From the NCBI RefSeq assembly GCF_000941055.1, contig NZ_CP007202.1, positions 2,414,001 to 2,478,000 of the forward strand: 64,000 bases of DNA, given 5' to 3'. The first letter of the stretch is position 1, and the number at the start of each line of letters is the position of its first letter. This DNA is from Siansivirga zeaxanthinifaciens CC-SAMT-1. Lineage in GTDB: Bacteria > Bacteroidota > Bacteroidia > Flavobacteriales > Flavobacteriaceae. The notes beneath the pieces were generated by a model. That model did no database searches and had not been told where the DNA came from. It was given only the letters and a program-made list of their open reading frames with translations. Shown one piece after another: positions 53,767 through 63,602 of this stretch. Made by a program: the position numbers and the translations under genes.

Positions 53767-56673
53767 ATGCGTCGATTCTCATATATTCTATTTTTATTAT
53801 TAATGGTTAATGTAGGGTTTTCTCAAAACCCGTTATTATCTAAAAATACATTTGCTCAAAAAAAGTGGGTAGATAGTGTTTATGCATCCATGACATTAAA
53901 GGAAAAAGTGGGCCAGCTTTACATGGTTCAAGTCATGTCTAACCAAGATGAAGCCTCAAAAAATAAAATAGAATCCTTAATTAAAGAGCATCAAATAGGA
54001 GGTATTATTTATTCGTTGGGTGGTCCCGTACGACAAGCCAAATTAAATAACGATTTACAAGCTATATCGAAACTACCTATGTTAATAGGTATGGATGCCG
54101 AATGGGGATTGAGTATGCGTTTAGATTCTACCTATGCTTTTCCTTGGAATATGACTTTAGGAGCTATAAAAAACAACAAACTTATTGAGGAAACAGGAAA
54201 ACACATTGGAGAGCATTGCAAACGATTGGGCGTGCATTTTAATTTTGCTCCTGTGGTCGATATTAATACCAATCCAGACAATCCTATTATTGGAAATCGT
54301 TCTTTTGGTGAAGATAGAGATAATGTAACCGAAAAAGCATCGGCCTTTATGAAAGGCATGCAAGGTGCTGGGGTATTGGCAAATGCCAAACATTTTCCTG
54401 GCCATGGCGATACAGATCAAGATTCTCATAAAACCTTGCCAAGCATCAGTTTTAGTGAAAAACGAATCGATTCCATAGAATTATATCCTTACAGAAAGCT
54501 AATAAAAGAAGGCTTTTCAAGCGTTATGGTAGCCCACTTAAATGTGCCAAGTTTAGAGCCTCGCGAGGGCTATCCGTCGTCGCTTTCAAAACATATAGTT
54601 ACCGATATTTTAAAAGAACGTTTAGGGTTTCAAGGTCTTATTTTTACCGATGCATTAACCATGAAAGGCGCTTCAAATTTTAGTGAGTCTGGTGATATTG
54701 ACCTGGCGGCCTTTAAAGCGGGTAACGATGTTATGTTAATGTCTGAAGATGTTGGTATTGGTGTATCTAAAATCATTGAAGCTTACGAGTCGGGTGATAT
54801 TACAGAAGAACGTTTGGCGCACTCTGTAAAAAAAATACTGATGGCTAAATATAAAGTGGGTTTAAATAAATACAAACCTATTGATATTAAAAATCTGATT
54901 AAAGATTTAAACAGGTTGGAAGACGATATTTTATACGAAGAACTTCTTGAAAACGCTATTACAGTGGTTAAAAATGAAGGCGATTTAATTCCGTTTCAAA
55001 AATTAGAAACAAAATCAATCGCCTATGTAGAATTAGGTGATGATGATGGATCTGCATTTTTTACTGAACTTAAAAAGTATGCCAAAGTACACCAAATTAA
55101 AGCAGAGATGCTTGATGAATTAATGGCAAAACTTCAAGATTATAACACGGTGGTTATTGGTTTACACCGCTCTAACGCAAACCCTTGGAAAGCTTATAAG
55201 TTTTCGGATACCGAGTTGACATGGATTTATGAAATTGCACGAACTCATAAAGTTGTTTTAGATGTTTTTGTTAAACCATATGCACTTTCCGATTTAAAAA
55301 CGATTGAAAACATTGAAAGCATTGTAGTTAGTTATCAAAACAGTGACATTGCACAGCGAAAATCGGCACAAATTATTTTCGGAGCCTTAGCATCAAAAGG
55401 CGTGTTGCCTGTTTCAGTTGGTAATAATTTAAATGCAGGCACAGGTATTTTTAATAATGATATTAAACGCTTGTCGTATACCATACCAGAACGTGTGGGT
55501 ATGGATTCTGAATTATTAAATAAAATAGACCAAGAAGCACAAAGAGCTATTGATGGTATGATGACCCCAGGTATACAAGTTGTTGTTGCTAGAAAAGGTA
55601 AAGTAATTTACAGTAAAAATTTTGGAAAACATACTTATGAAGGTGATGAAAAAGTGGCTTGGGACGATATTTACGATGTGGCCTCTTTAACAAAAATACT
55701 GGCAACTTTACCTTTGGTAATGGAAATGGAAGAGCAAGGCATTATGTCTTTAGATAGTAAGTTGTCTGAACTTTTACCAGAATACAAAGGCTCTAACAAA
55801 GCGAATGTTACCATTAAATCGATGCTTTCACACTATGCCCGGTTGCGACCTTGGGAACCGTTTTATTATAAAACCTTAGATGAAACCAAACATCCAAGTG
55901 ATACTTATTACAGAAAAGAACGTAGTGATTTATTTAATATTGAAGTCTCTAAAAATTTATACTTACGATCTGATTATCCGGACTCTATTCAAAAAATAAT
56001 TAAAGATTCAGATCTGCTTCCCAGCTTAAAATATCGATACAGCGATTTTCCTTATTATATTTTAAAGAAATTTATTGAGCATTATTACGACAGAACTCTT
56101 GAACAATTAACCCAAAATCATTTTTATGAATCTTTGGGAGCGAATTACACCATGTATAATCCGTATCACAAAATAAGCAACAAGAAAATAGTTCCAACCG
56201 AAATTGACGATTATTATCGTTACCAAGAGGTACATGGTTACGTACACGATATGGGTGCAGCGATGCAAAATGGTATTGGTGGGCATGCGGGTATTTTTAG
56301 TAATGCCAACGATATTGCTAAAATCATGCAAATGTATTTGCAAAAAGGATTTTATGGTGGTAAACGTTACTTAAAACCAGAAACAATTGATAAGTTTAAT
56401 AAAACATATTATAAAGAAAAAGGTAACAGACGCGGTATTGGTTTTGATAAACCACAGTTTAGTGGAGATGGTCCAACCTGCGGTTGTGTGTCTTTAAAAA
56501 GTTTTGGACATTCTGGTTTTACAGGAACGTATACTTGGGCAGATCCAGACAAAGAAATTGTTTATGTGTTTTTAGCAAACCGAACGTATCCCAATGCAGG
56601 GAAAAATTTGTTATTAAGAGAAAATATTAGAACCAATATTCAAAGCTTAATTTATCAAGCTATTATTGAGTAA
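53767..56673 (+). CDS. GH3 beta-N-acetylglucosaminidase fused to a serine beta-lactamase-like domain
   Basis: A 968-residue exported protein with a signal peptide at about 1-19. A NagZ-type GH3 domain (about 30-370) carries AKHFPGHGDTDQDSH (His209-His221) and the nucleophile Asp295 in FTDALTMKG. A linker or GH3 C-terminal domain (about 385-560) follows, then a class C beta-lactamase/penicillin-binding domain (about 580-965) with SLTK (Ser640, Lys643), YSD in LKYRYSDFPYY and HSG in FGHSGFTGTY. All catalytic residues appear present. It likely trims peptidoglycan fragments in the periplasm, with both glycosidase and peptidase/esterase activity. Confidence 0.93.
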   Translation: MRRFSYILFLLLMVNVGFSQNPLLSKNTFAQKKWVDSVYASMTLKEKVGQLYMVQVMSNQDEASKNKIESLIKEHQIGGIIYSLGGPVRQAKLNNDLQAISKLPMLIGMDAEWGLSMRLDSTYAFPWNMTLGAIKNNKLIEETGKHIGEHCKRLGVHFNFAPVVDINTNPDNPIIGNRSFGEDRDNVTEKASAFMKGMQGAGVLANAKHFPGHGDTDQDSHKTLPSISFSEKRIDSIELYPYRKLIKEGFSSVMVAHLNVPSLEPREGYPSSLSKHIVTDILKERLGFQGLIFTDALTMKGASNFSESGDIDLAAFKAGNDVMLMSEDVGIGVSKIIEAYESGDITEERLAHSVKKILMAKYKVGLNKYKPIDIKNLIKDLNRLEDDILYEELLENAITVVKNEGDLIPFQKLETKSIAYVELGDDDGSAFFTELKKYAKVHQIKAEMLDELMAKLQDYNTVVIGLHRSNANPWKAYKFSDTELTWIYEIARTHKVVLDVFVKPYALSDLKTIENIESIVVSYQNSDIAQRKSAQIIFGALASKGVLPVSVGNNLNAGTGIFNNDIKRLSYTIPERVGMDSELLNKIDQEAQRAIDGMMTPGIQVVVARKGKVIYSKNFGKHTYEGDEKVAWDDIYDVASLTKILATLPLVMEMEEQGIMSLDSKLSELLPEYKGSNKANVTIKSMLSHYARLRPWEPFYYKTLDETKHPSDTYYRKERSDLFNIEVSKNLYLRSDYPDSIQKIIKDSDLLPSLKYRYSDFPYYILKKFIEHYYDRTLEQLTQNHFYESLGANYTMYNPYHKISNKKIVPTEIDDYYRYQEVHGYVHDMGAAMQNGIGGHAGIFSNANDIAKIMQMYLQKGFYGGKRYLKPETIDKFNKTYYKEKGNRRGIGFDKPQFSGDGPTCGCVSLKSFGHSGFTGTYTWADPDKEIVYVFLANRTYPNAGKNLLLRENIRTNIQSLIYQAIIE

Positions 56674-56687
56674 TTTAAAATAGAAAA

Positions 56688-57827
56688 ATGAAAATAGGTA
56701 TCGTTTGTTACCCAACTTTTGGGGGTAGTGGTGTTGTGGCAACAGAATTAGGTTTAGAATTATCTAAACGCGGACATGAAATACATTTCATAACTTACAA
56801 CCAACCTGTAAGATTAGAATTAATAAGCAACAATGTACATTATCACGAAGTTAATGTGCCCGAATATCCGCTGTTTCATTATCAGCCTTATGAACTTGCT
56901 CTATCGAGTAAATTGGTAGATATGGTAAAGTTGCATAATATAGAAATCTTACATGTTCATTATGCCATTCCGCATGCTTACGCCGCTTATATGGCTAAAA
57001 AAATGCTTATCGAAGAAAATATTTATGTGCCCATTGTAACCACCCTTCATGGCACCGATATTACACTTGTTGGTAACCATCCTTTTTATAAACCAGCGGT
57101 TACATTCAGTATTAATAAATCGGATGCTGTAACGGCCGTATCACAAAGTTTAAAAGAAGATACTTTAAGATTATTCGACATTAAGAATGATATTTATGTG
57201 GTGCCTAACTTTATCGATTTAGACAAGTATAATAGTAGTGGTTTTTCAGATTGTCAAAGAGGTATGATGGCTAAAGATGATGAAAAAATTATTACACACA
57301 TAAGTAATTTACGTCCAGTAAAACGTGTTGAAGATGTTATAAATGTTTTTTATAAAGTTCAAAAAGAAATACCTTCTAAATTAATGTTGGTTGGCGAAGG
57401 ACCAGAACGTGAAAAAATTGAAATTTTATGTCAAAAATTAGGCATTTTAAACAAAGTCGTTTTCCTTGGGAAAAGTAACGAGATTGATAAAATTTTATGT
57501 TTTAGCGATTTGTTTTTATTACCATCGGAATCTGAAAGTTTTGGTTTAGCCGCTTTAGAAGCTATGGCTTCTAGTGTGCCAGTCATATCAAGTAATACGG
57601 GCGGTATTCCAGAAGTTAACATCCACGGTGTTTCGGGTTTTTTAAGTAATGTTGGCGATGTCGATGATATGGCTAAAAATGCTATTTATATTCTAAGTGA
57701 TAACAACCGTTTACAACAATTTAAAGACAACGCCCGCAAACAAGCTTTAAAATTCGATTTACATGAAATTGTACCTCAATATGAAGCTATTTATCAAGAT
57801 ACTTTGGCTAAATGCTTGGTTTTGTAA
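56688..57827 (+). CDS. bshA: N-acetyl-alpha-D-glucosaminyl L-malate synthase
   Basis: A 379-residue GT4 glycosyltransferase making the first intermediate of bacillithiol from UDP-GlcNAc and L-malate. The N-terminal KIGIVCYPTFGGSGVVATELG, HVHYAIPHAYAAYMAKK, TTLHGTDITLVG and the C-terminal SESFGLAALEAMASSVPVI are hallmark segments. bshB and bshC are not in the window. It starts 14 bp after the GH3 gene and ends with a terminator. Confidence 0.95.
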   Translation: MKIGIVCYPTFGGSGVVATELGLELSKRGHEIHFITYNQPVRLELISNNVHYHEVNVPEYPLFHYQPYELALSSKLVDMVKLHNIEILHVHYAIPHAYAAYMAKKMLIEENIYVPIVTTLHGTDITLVGNHPFYKPAVTFSINKSDAVTAVSQSLKEDTLRLFDIKNDIYVVPNFIDLDKYNSSGFSDCQRGMMAKDDEKIITHISNLRPVKRVEDVINVFYKVQKEIPSKLMLVGEGPEREKIEILCQKLGILNKVVFLGKSNEIDKILCFSDLFLLPSESESFGLAALEAMASSVPVISSNTGGIPEVNIHGVSGFLSNVGDVDDMAKNAIYILSDNNRLQQFKDNARKQALKFDLHEIVPQYEAIYQDTLAKCLVL

Positions 57828-57851
57828 ATAACCTTTAAATATAATAACAAA

Positions 57852-57876
57852 AAAAGCACCAATATATGGTGCTTTT
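57852..57876. terminator. Terminator after bshA
   Basis: AAAAGCACC (57852-57860) pairs with GGTGCTTTT (57868-57876) around AATATAT, with A- and T-rich flanks. It lies between convergent bshA and the barrel pseudogene and can serve both. Confidence 0.75.
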
Positions 57877-57908
57877 ATTTTTAATACGATTTATAAATAT
57901 TAGAATTG

Positions 57909-58391
57909 TTAACGAATACCTAAGGCAATATCAAAATCTAAATCATTGTTTTTGTAATTATCATCACCAAAACCTATCTCAGGTCTAAAATCTAATGACA
58001 ACATTAATGGAATATCAAAACTGTATTCGATACCTATATCACCAGCGGCAAAAACAAAAGTGTCATTAAAATCATTGCCCATGTTATCGTTATAACCAAA
58101 TGATCCTAATCCACCACCAGCACCTACATACCAGTTAAAATCGCCGTCTAATGGAAATACCCATTGGTATAACCCGGCTAATTTAAAACCATCATAATTT
58201 TTACCATTTCTCCAACCTAAATCTACTTCTAAGCGGTTGTTACTTCCAAGAGCTCGTTGGTATGAAATTTCGGCTCCAAAACCATCACTATCTGCTAATC
58301 TAAGACCTAGTGCGTTTTTTGAAATGTCCTGTGCATTTGATGTTAATGCAAATCCTAAAGCTGTAATCGTTAATAAAAGTAATTATCTCAT
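57909..58391 (-). pseudogene. Outer-membrane barrel protein with a stop at codon 3
   Basis: The frame 58391 to 57909 encodes a complete 160-residue barrel protein except that codon 3 is TAA (58385-58383). It reads M-R-stop-LLLLTITALGFALTSNAQD, where MRK is expected; AAA to TAA is one base (position 58385). After the signal come barrel strands such as FGAEISYQRALGSNNRLEVDLGW and FNWYVGAGGGLGSFG, ending DIALGIR. No in-frame ATG exists until mid-gene, so there is no rescue start. The rest is free of stops or indels, so the lesion is very recent or a sequencing error. A -7-like box (58478-58471, minus strand) lies upstream. Confidence 0.88.
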
Positions 58392-58539
58392 AAGTTTTAA
58401 GTTTTTATATAGTTATATACGTGAATAATTAATAAATAGACTTTATTAAATTAATCGCTGTATTATTTGACAAAAATAATACCAAAATTGTGTATATATT
58501 TAACACGATTGTATAGTTATAAACAATTTTCATTAAACA

Positions 58540-61461
58540 ATGGTTAATACATCTCATTTACAGGCATTAAGCGAAATTTTAGAAGGCGAATTATTTTACG
58601 ATGATTTAATAAAATCAATATACGCTACCGATGCCTCAGTATATAGAATATTACCATTAGCGGTGGCTTATCCTAAAAGCAAGGCCGATATTAAAGCTTT
58701 AATAAACTTTGCTAAAGTTCACAAAAAATCGCTTATACCCAGAACGGCTGGAACTTCGTTAGCAGGACAATGTGTTGGGGAAGGTATTGTTGTAGATGTT
58801 TCTAAATATTTTACAAAGATTATAAGTTTTGATGAAAAAAACCGTACGATAACCGTACAGCCAGGCATTGTTCGTGATGCTTTAAACAATTATTTAAAAC
58901 CTTTCGGATTATTTTTTAGTCCGAATACATCCACATCAAATCGATGTATGATAGGAGGGATGGTAGGAAATAATTCTTCGGGTACCACCTCCATTCGTTA
59001 TGGTGTTACCCGCGATAAAATTATTGAAATGCATACCATTTTAAGCGATGGTAGCGAGGTTGTTTTTAAGGACGTTACGCCCGATGCATTCAAACTTAAA
59101 ATGGAAGGCAACACTTTAGAAGCTTCTATTTACAAATCGATTTTTAATGAATTGTCATCCAAATCAATTCAAAAACAAATATTAGAAAACTTTCCAAAAC
59201 CAGAAATACACAGAAGAAATACGGGGTATGCTATTGATGAATTAATAAAAACTAATGTTTTTTCGGAAGCTACCGAGCCCTTTAATATGTGTAAACTACT
59301 CTCTGGAAGCGAAGGAACATTAGCCTTTACAACACAAATTACTTTAAAATTAGACCCGTTACCTCCGCAGGAAGCCACCATGGTTACGGCTCATTTTAAC
59401 AGTATAGAAAGCTGTTTACAAGCCGTTGCTCTAACAATGGAACATAATCTCTACAATTGTGAGATGATGGATAAAACTATTTTAGATTGCACCAAACATA
59501 ATAAAACGCAACAAGAAAACCGCTCTTTTATTGAAGGCGACCCTAAGGCTATTTTAATGTGTGAAGTAAGAGCATCTACCAGAGAACAAGTAAATGTTCT
59601 AACAAAAAAATTACTAGATGCCATTGCATCTTCCGGATTAAGTTATGCCTATCCCATTTTAGAAGGCGAAGCAATTAACAAAGCAAATAATTTACGAAGC
59701 GCTGGCTTAGGTTTATTAGGAAATATTATTGGCGATAGGAAATCGGCAGCATGTATAGAAGATACCGCTGTGGCTTTACCCGATTTAGCCAACTACATTT
59801 CAGAGTTTACAGCGCTTATGAAGGGTTACAACCAAGAAGCCATATACTATGCCCATGCAGGTGCTGGTGAGTTACATTTGCGACCTGTTTTAAATTTAAA
59901 AAAAGCAGAAGATGTTAAATTATTTAGAAAAATAACTACCGATGTTGCGCATTTAGTAAAAAAATATGGAGGTTCCATGAGTGGTGAGCATGGTGATGGA
60001 ATTGTAAGAGCGGAATTCATTCCGTTTATGATTGGGGATGCGAATTATCAAATTTTAAAACGTATAAAATCGGTTTTCGATGCCGATAATATTTTTAATC
60101 CTGGTAAAATTGTTGATGCCTTACCAATGGATCAAAATTTACGTTATAAAGCCGACCGCGAAGAACCTGAAATACAAACCTTACTAGATTTTTCTGATTC
60201 TTTAGGCATTTTAAGAGCTACCGAAAAATGTAATGGTTCTGGCGACTGCAGGAAACAACCCGAATTTGGAGGCACCATGTGTCCGAGTTACAGAGCCACC
60301 AAAAACGAAAAAGATACCACCAGAGCGCGGGCCAATGCCTTACGTGAATTTTTAACTAATTCAGATAAAAAAAACAAGTTCGATCATGACGAGCTTAAAA
60401 CGGTTTTCGATTTATGTTTAAGTTGCAAAGCCTGTAGCAGCGAGTGCCCAAGTAGTGTAGATGTGGCAAGTTTAAAAGCCGAGTTTTTATTTCAATATCA
60501 GCAGGCCAATGGCGTGTCTTTAAGAACCAAATTATTTGCTTACAACAACACTCTAAACCAGTTCGGCGCTCTGTTTCCTCATCTTACAAATTTTATGTTT
60601 TCAAATACATTTACAGCTTCTATACTAAAAAAAGGTTTGGGAATTGCTAAGGAAAGAAGCTTGCCATTAATTTCAAATATAAGTTTAAGTAAATATATTC
60701 AATCAAATAAAAATCAATTAGTTGTAAAAAATAAAATAAAAACAGTTTATTTCTTTAATGACGAATTTACCAACCATTTAGATAAAACTATTGGCGAAGA
60801 TGCGCTGCTGCTTTTAACAGCCTTAAACTATGACGTTAAGTTTGTTAAACATGAGGAATCTGGACGTGCTTTAATTTCTAAAGGCTTATTAAAACAGGCT
60901 CAAGACAAGGCGAATAAAAATGTGGCTGTTTTTAAAGATTTAGTTTCAGAAGAAACCCCATTAATTGGCATCGAACCTTCAGCCATTTTAACTTTTCGTG
61001 ATGAATATTTAAAATTAGCCGACGATAAATCTTCAGCAAAAAAAATAGCACGCCATTGTTTTTTAATCGATGAGTTTCTACAAAATGAAATTAAATTAGG
61101 CCATATAACTGCCAGTCAATTTACTTCTCAGGCTAAAACCATTAAGTTTCACGGTCATTGCCATCAAAAATCATTAAGCAATCAATCCTGTAGTTTTGAT
61201 GTTTTAAACCTGCCAGTAAACTATAAAGTTACCATTATAGCCAGTGGTTGTTGTGGTATGGCAGGAAGTTTTGGTTACGAAAAAGAGCATTATAATGTTA
61301 GTATGACGGTTGGTGAGCAAACCTTATTTCCGGCAGTGAGAAAGTCTAGTGCCGAAGTTATTATAGCAGCAACAGGAACCAGCTGCAGGCATCAAATAAA
61401 AGATGGAACACAACGCGAAGCAAAACATCCTGTTACCATTTTACGTGAGGCGCTTATTTAG
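58540..61461 (+). CDS. FAD-linked dehydrogenase fused to Fe-S (CCG) subunit, YdiJ/D-lactate dehydrogenase-like
   Basis: A 973-residue fusion. An FAD-binding PCMH domain (about residues 35-260; PRTAGTSLAGQCVGEGIVVD, GMVGNNSSGTTSIRYG), a substrate-side FAD-oxidase C domain (to about 535; SGEHGDGIVR) and a ferredoxin module: first cysteines from Cys564 (CNGSGDCRK) and CLSCKACSSECP from Cys626. The C-terminal CCG part has FHGHCHQKS and ASGCCGMAGSFGYE. The layout matches YdiJ-type D-2-hydroxyacid dehydrogenases (D-lactate or D-2-hydroxyglutarate). Electrons probably pass to quinone. It is monocistronic and complete. Confidence 0.9.
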   Translation: MVNTSHLQALSEILEGELFYDDLIKSIYATDASVYRILPLAVAYPKSKADIKALINFAKVHKKSLIPRTAGTSLAGQCVGEGIVVDVSKYFTKIISFDEKNRTITVQPGIVRDALNNYLKPFGLFFSPNTSTSNRCMIGGMVGNNSSGTTSIRYGVTRDKIIEMHTILSDGSEVVFKDVTPDAFKLKMEGNTLEASIYKSIFNELSSKSIQKQILENFPKPEIHRRNTGYAIDELIKTNVFSEATEPFNMCKLLSGSEGTLAFTTQITLKLDPLPPQEATMVTAHFNSIESCLQAVALTMEHNLYNCEMMDKTILDCTKHNKTQQENRSFIEGDPKAILMCEVRASTREQVNVLTKKLLDAIASSGLSYAYPILEGEAINKANNLRSAGLGLLGNIIGDRKSAACIEDTAVALPDLANYISEFTALMKGYNQEAIYYAHAGAGELHLRPVLNLKKAEDVKLFRKITTDVAHLVKKYGGSMSGEHGDGIVRAEFIPFMIGDANYQILKRIKSVFDADNIFNPGKIVDALPMDQNLRYKADREEPEIQTLLDFSDSLGILRATEKCNGSGDCRKQPEFGGTMCPSYRATKNEKDTTRARANALREFLTNSDKKNKFDHDELKTVFDLCLSCKACSSECPSSVDVASLKAEFLFQYQQANGVSLRTKLFAYNNTLNQFGALFPHLTNFMFSNTFTASILKKGLGIAKERSLPLISNISLSKYIQSNKNQLVVKNKIKTVYFFNDEFTNHLDKTIGEDALLLLTALNYDVKFVKHEESGRALISKGLLKQAQDKANKNVAVFKDLVSEETPLIGIEPSAILTFRDEYLKLADDKSSAKKIARHCFLIDEFLQNEIKLGHITASQFTSQAKTIKFHGHCHQKSLSNQSCSFDVLNLPVNYKVTIIASGCCGMAGSFGYEKEHYNVSMTVGEQTLFPAVRKSSAEVIIAATGTSCRHQIKDGTQREAKHPVTILREALI

Positions 61462-61495
61462 TCTTTGGTCTTCGGTTTCAATCTTCCGTCTTCAT
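61461..61495. repeat. Degenerate heptanucleotide array at a stop codon
   Basis: Five heptamers GTCTTTG, GTCTTCG, GTTTCAA, TCTTCCG, TCTTCAT follow each other, the first sharing its G with the TAG of the dehydrogenase gene (61459-61461). The units are degenerate but keep the 7-bp TCTTC-rich period. The array fills most of the 48-bp gap to the convergent phosphoesterase gene. Confidence 0.55.
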
Positions 61496-61509
61496 ATTAA
61501 ACGAACTAT

Positions 61510-62355
61510 TTATTTTTTTTTCTCGTGTTTATCAACAATGGTTATAGCTGCGATAAGATCTTTAATTTCCATGTTTTCAAAGTCTTCATCAACATAAAAG
61601 GCAGATAATTTGTCGCTGTCATAGTTATACATTTTCCATCGTTTAAATTGATATTCTAAAGCTGTAAAATTCTCGACCCAATCGCCTGAATTCAGGTAGA
61701 GCGTTTTACCATTTTTATTTTCAAAATATTCCATTTTTGGTTGGTGTATGTGTCCGCAAACCACATAATCATAGCCATTTTCAATAGCCAATTCTGCAAT
61801 TACTTTTTCGTAATCATTAATAAATTTTACGGCACCTTTCACACCGTTTTTCACCTTTTTAGACAACGAGTAACGTTCTTTACCGCGCTTTTCTAAAAAC
61901 CAATTAACACCCCGATTTATAAGCGTTAAAAGGTCGTAACCATAGCCACCAAGCTTGGCTAAAAATCGCGCATTTTGTATAGAAACGTCAAAAACATCGC
62001 CATGAAAAAACCAAGCTCTTTTACCGTCTAATTCTAAAACAGCTTTGTTCACAATAGAAATATTACCAATGGTAGAATTTGCAAATTTTCTAAGCATTTC
62101 ATCATGGTTTCCGGTAATGTAAATAATCTCTACACCATCGGCGGCCATATCCATAATTTTTTTAATAACTTTTAAATGCGATTTGGGGAAATACCGCTTA
62201 CTAAATTGCCAAACATCAATAATATCGCCGTTTAAAATAAGTTTTTTAGGTTCTATGCTATTCAAATAAGTTAGTAGGTGTTTGGCATGACAGCCATAGG
62301 TTCCTAAATGCACATCCGATATTACAGCTAATTCTATTTTTCTTCTAATCTTCAA
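61510..62355 (-). CDS. LpxH-like UDP-2,3-diacylglucosamine diphosphatase/metallophosphoesterase
   Basis: A 281-residue calcineurin-like phosphoesterase. The metal-binding motifs are SDVHLGTYGCH (about residues 14-24), LNGDIIDVW, ITGNHDE (about 81-87), FFHGDVFD and VCGHIHQPKME. LpxH cleaves UDP-2,3-diacylglucosamine to lipid X in lipid A synthesis, and the HLKVIKKI and VNWFLEKRG segments fit LpxH-like relatives. It is longer than E. coli LpxH (240 residues), so the exact substrate is likely but not sure. Confidence 0.82.
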   Translation of the reverse strand: MKIRRKIELAVISDVHLGTYGCHAKHLLTYLNSIEPKKLILNGDIIDVWQFSKRYFPKSHLKVIKKIMDMAADGVEIIYITGNHDEMLRKFANSTIGNISIVNKAVLELDGKRAWFFHGDVFDVSIQNARFLAKLGGYGYDLLTLINRGVNWFLEKRGKERYSLSKKVKNGVKGAVKFINDYEKVIAELAIENGYDYVVCGHIHQPKMEYFENKNGKTLYLNSGDWVENFTALEYQFKRWKMYNYDSDKLSAFYVDEDFENMEIKDLIAAITIVDKHEKKK

Positions 62356-62540
62356 TCTAAAATTATATTTACTGTAAATTACCCGTTTTATTGTTACTTA
62401 ATGATTACCTCATAATTATTTAAATATCAGTATATTGTTAACTAGATGTTATCTAATAAAAATAAAATAGCATACTGCTTTATACGATTTCATTTTCGTA
62501 TTTCTTAGAATAGATTTACTTTAGCACTAAAATTACAATC

Positions 62541-63602
62541 ATGGCTGGAAATTCTTTCGGAAAATTATTTCAACTAACAACATATGGCGAATCTCATGGG
62601 CCTGCTTTAGGCGGTATTATAGATGGTTGCCCATCGGGAATAAAACTAGATTTAGATGCTATTCAAGATGAATTAAACAGAAGAAAACCGGGTCAATCAT
62701 CCATTGTTACTCAACGTAAAGAACCAGACACCGTTAAATTTCACTCCGGTATTTTTGAAGGTGTTACAACGGGAACTTCCATTGGTTTTATAATTGAAAA
62801 TACCAACCAAAAATCGCACGATTACACCCATATAAAAGACAGTTACAGACCAAGTCATGCCGACTATGTTTACGATAAAAAATATGGTTTTAGAGACTAT
62901 CGCGGTGGTGGTCGCAGCTCGGCAAGAGAAACAGCCTGTCGCGTTGTAGCGGGCGCTATTGCTAAGCAAATGCTAAGTAACATCGAGTTTAAAGCCTATG
63001 TTTCTGGTGTTGGCAACATGAAACTAAACAAACCTTACACAGAATTAGATTTAACCAAAATAGAATCCAATATTGTACGCTGTCCAGATACCGAGATGGC
63101 TTCAAAAATGGAAACGTACATTAAAGAAGTGCGCAGTAAAGGCGATACCGTTGGAGGTATTGTTAGCTGCGTAATAAAAAACGTTCCGGTTGGCTTAGGC
63201 GAACCTGTTTTCGATAAACTTCATGCCGAATTAGGTAAAGCCATGCTATCCATCAACGCTGTAAAAGGCTTCGAGTATGGCAGCGGTTTCGAAGGAAGCG
63301 CCATGTATGGTAGCGAGCACAACGACGCATTTAACACAGACGGCACAACCAAAACAAACCATTCGGGAGGTATTCAGGGCGGTATAAGCAACGGCATGGA
63401 CATATATTTCAACGTCGCTTTTAAACCTGTAGCCACCTTAATTCAAGAATACGAAACCATAGACAAAGAAGGCAAAGTTGTTGTTATGCACGGCAAAGGC
63501 AGACACGACCCATGTGTGGTACCACGCGCTGTGCCTATTGTAGAAGCTATGGCAGCGCTGGTAATTGCAGATTTCTACTTACAAAATAAAATGTATCATT
63601 AG
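62541..63602 (+). CDS. aroC: Chorismate synthase
   Basis: A 353-residue enzyme of the last common step to aromatic amino acids, requiring reduced FMN. The three family signatures are present: [18 protein letters not shown] (about residues 15-32), [20 protein letters not shown] (about 124-143) and [21 protein letters not shown] near the end. Length is normal. It is transcribed alone, with a hairpin terminator after the stop. Confidence 0.97.
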   Translation: MAGNSFGKLFQLTTYGESHGPALGGIIDGCPSGIKLDLDAIQDELNRRKPGQSSIVTQRKEPDTVKFHSGIFEGVTTGTSIGFIIENTNQKSHDYTHIKDSYRPSHADYVYDKKYGFRDYRGGGRSSARETACRVVAGAIAKQMLSNIEFKAYVSGVGNMKLNKPYTELDLTKIESNIVRCPDTEMASKMETYIKEVRSKGDTVGGIVSCVIKNVPVGLGEPVFDKLHAELGKAMLSINAVKGFEYGSGFEGSAMYGSEHNDAFNTDGTTKTNHSGGIQGGISNGMDIYFNVAFKPVATLIQEYETIDKEGKVVVMHGKGRHDPCVVPRAVPIVEAMAALVIADFYLQNKMYH

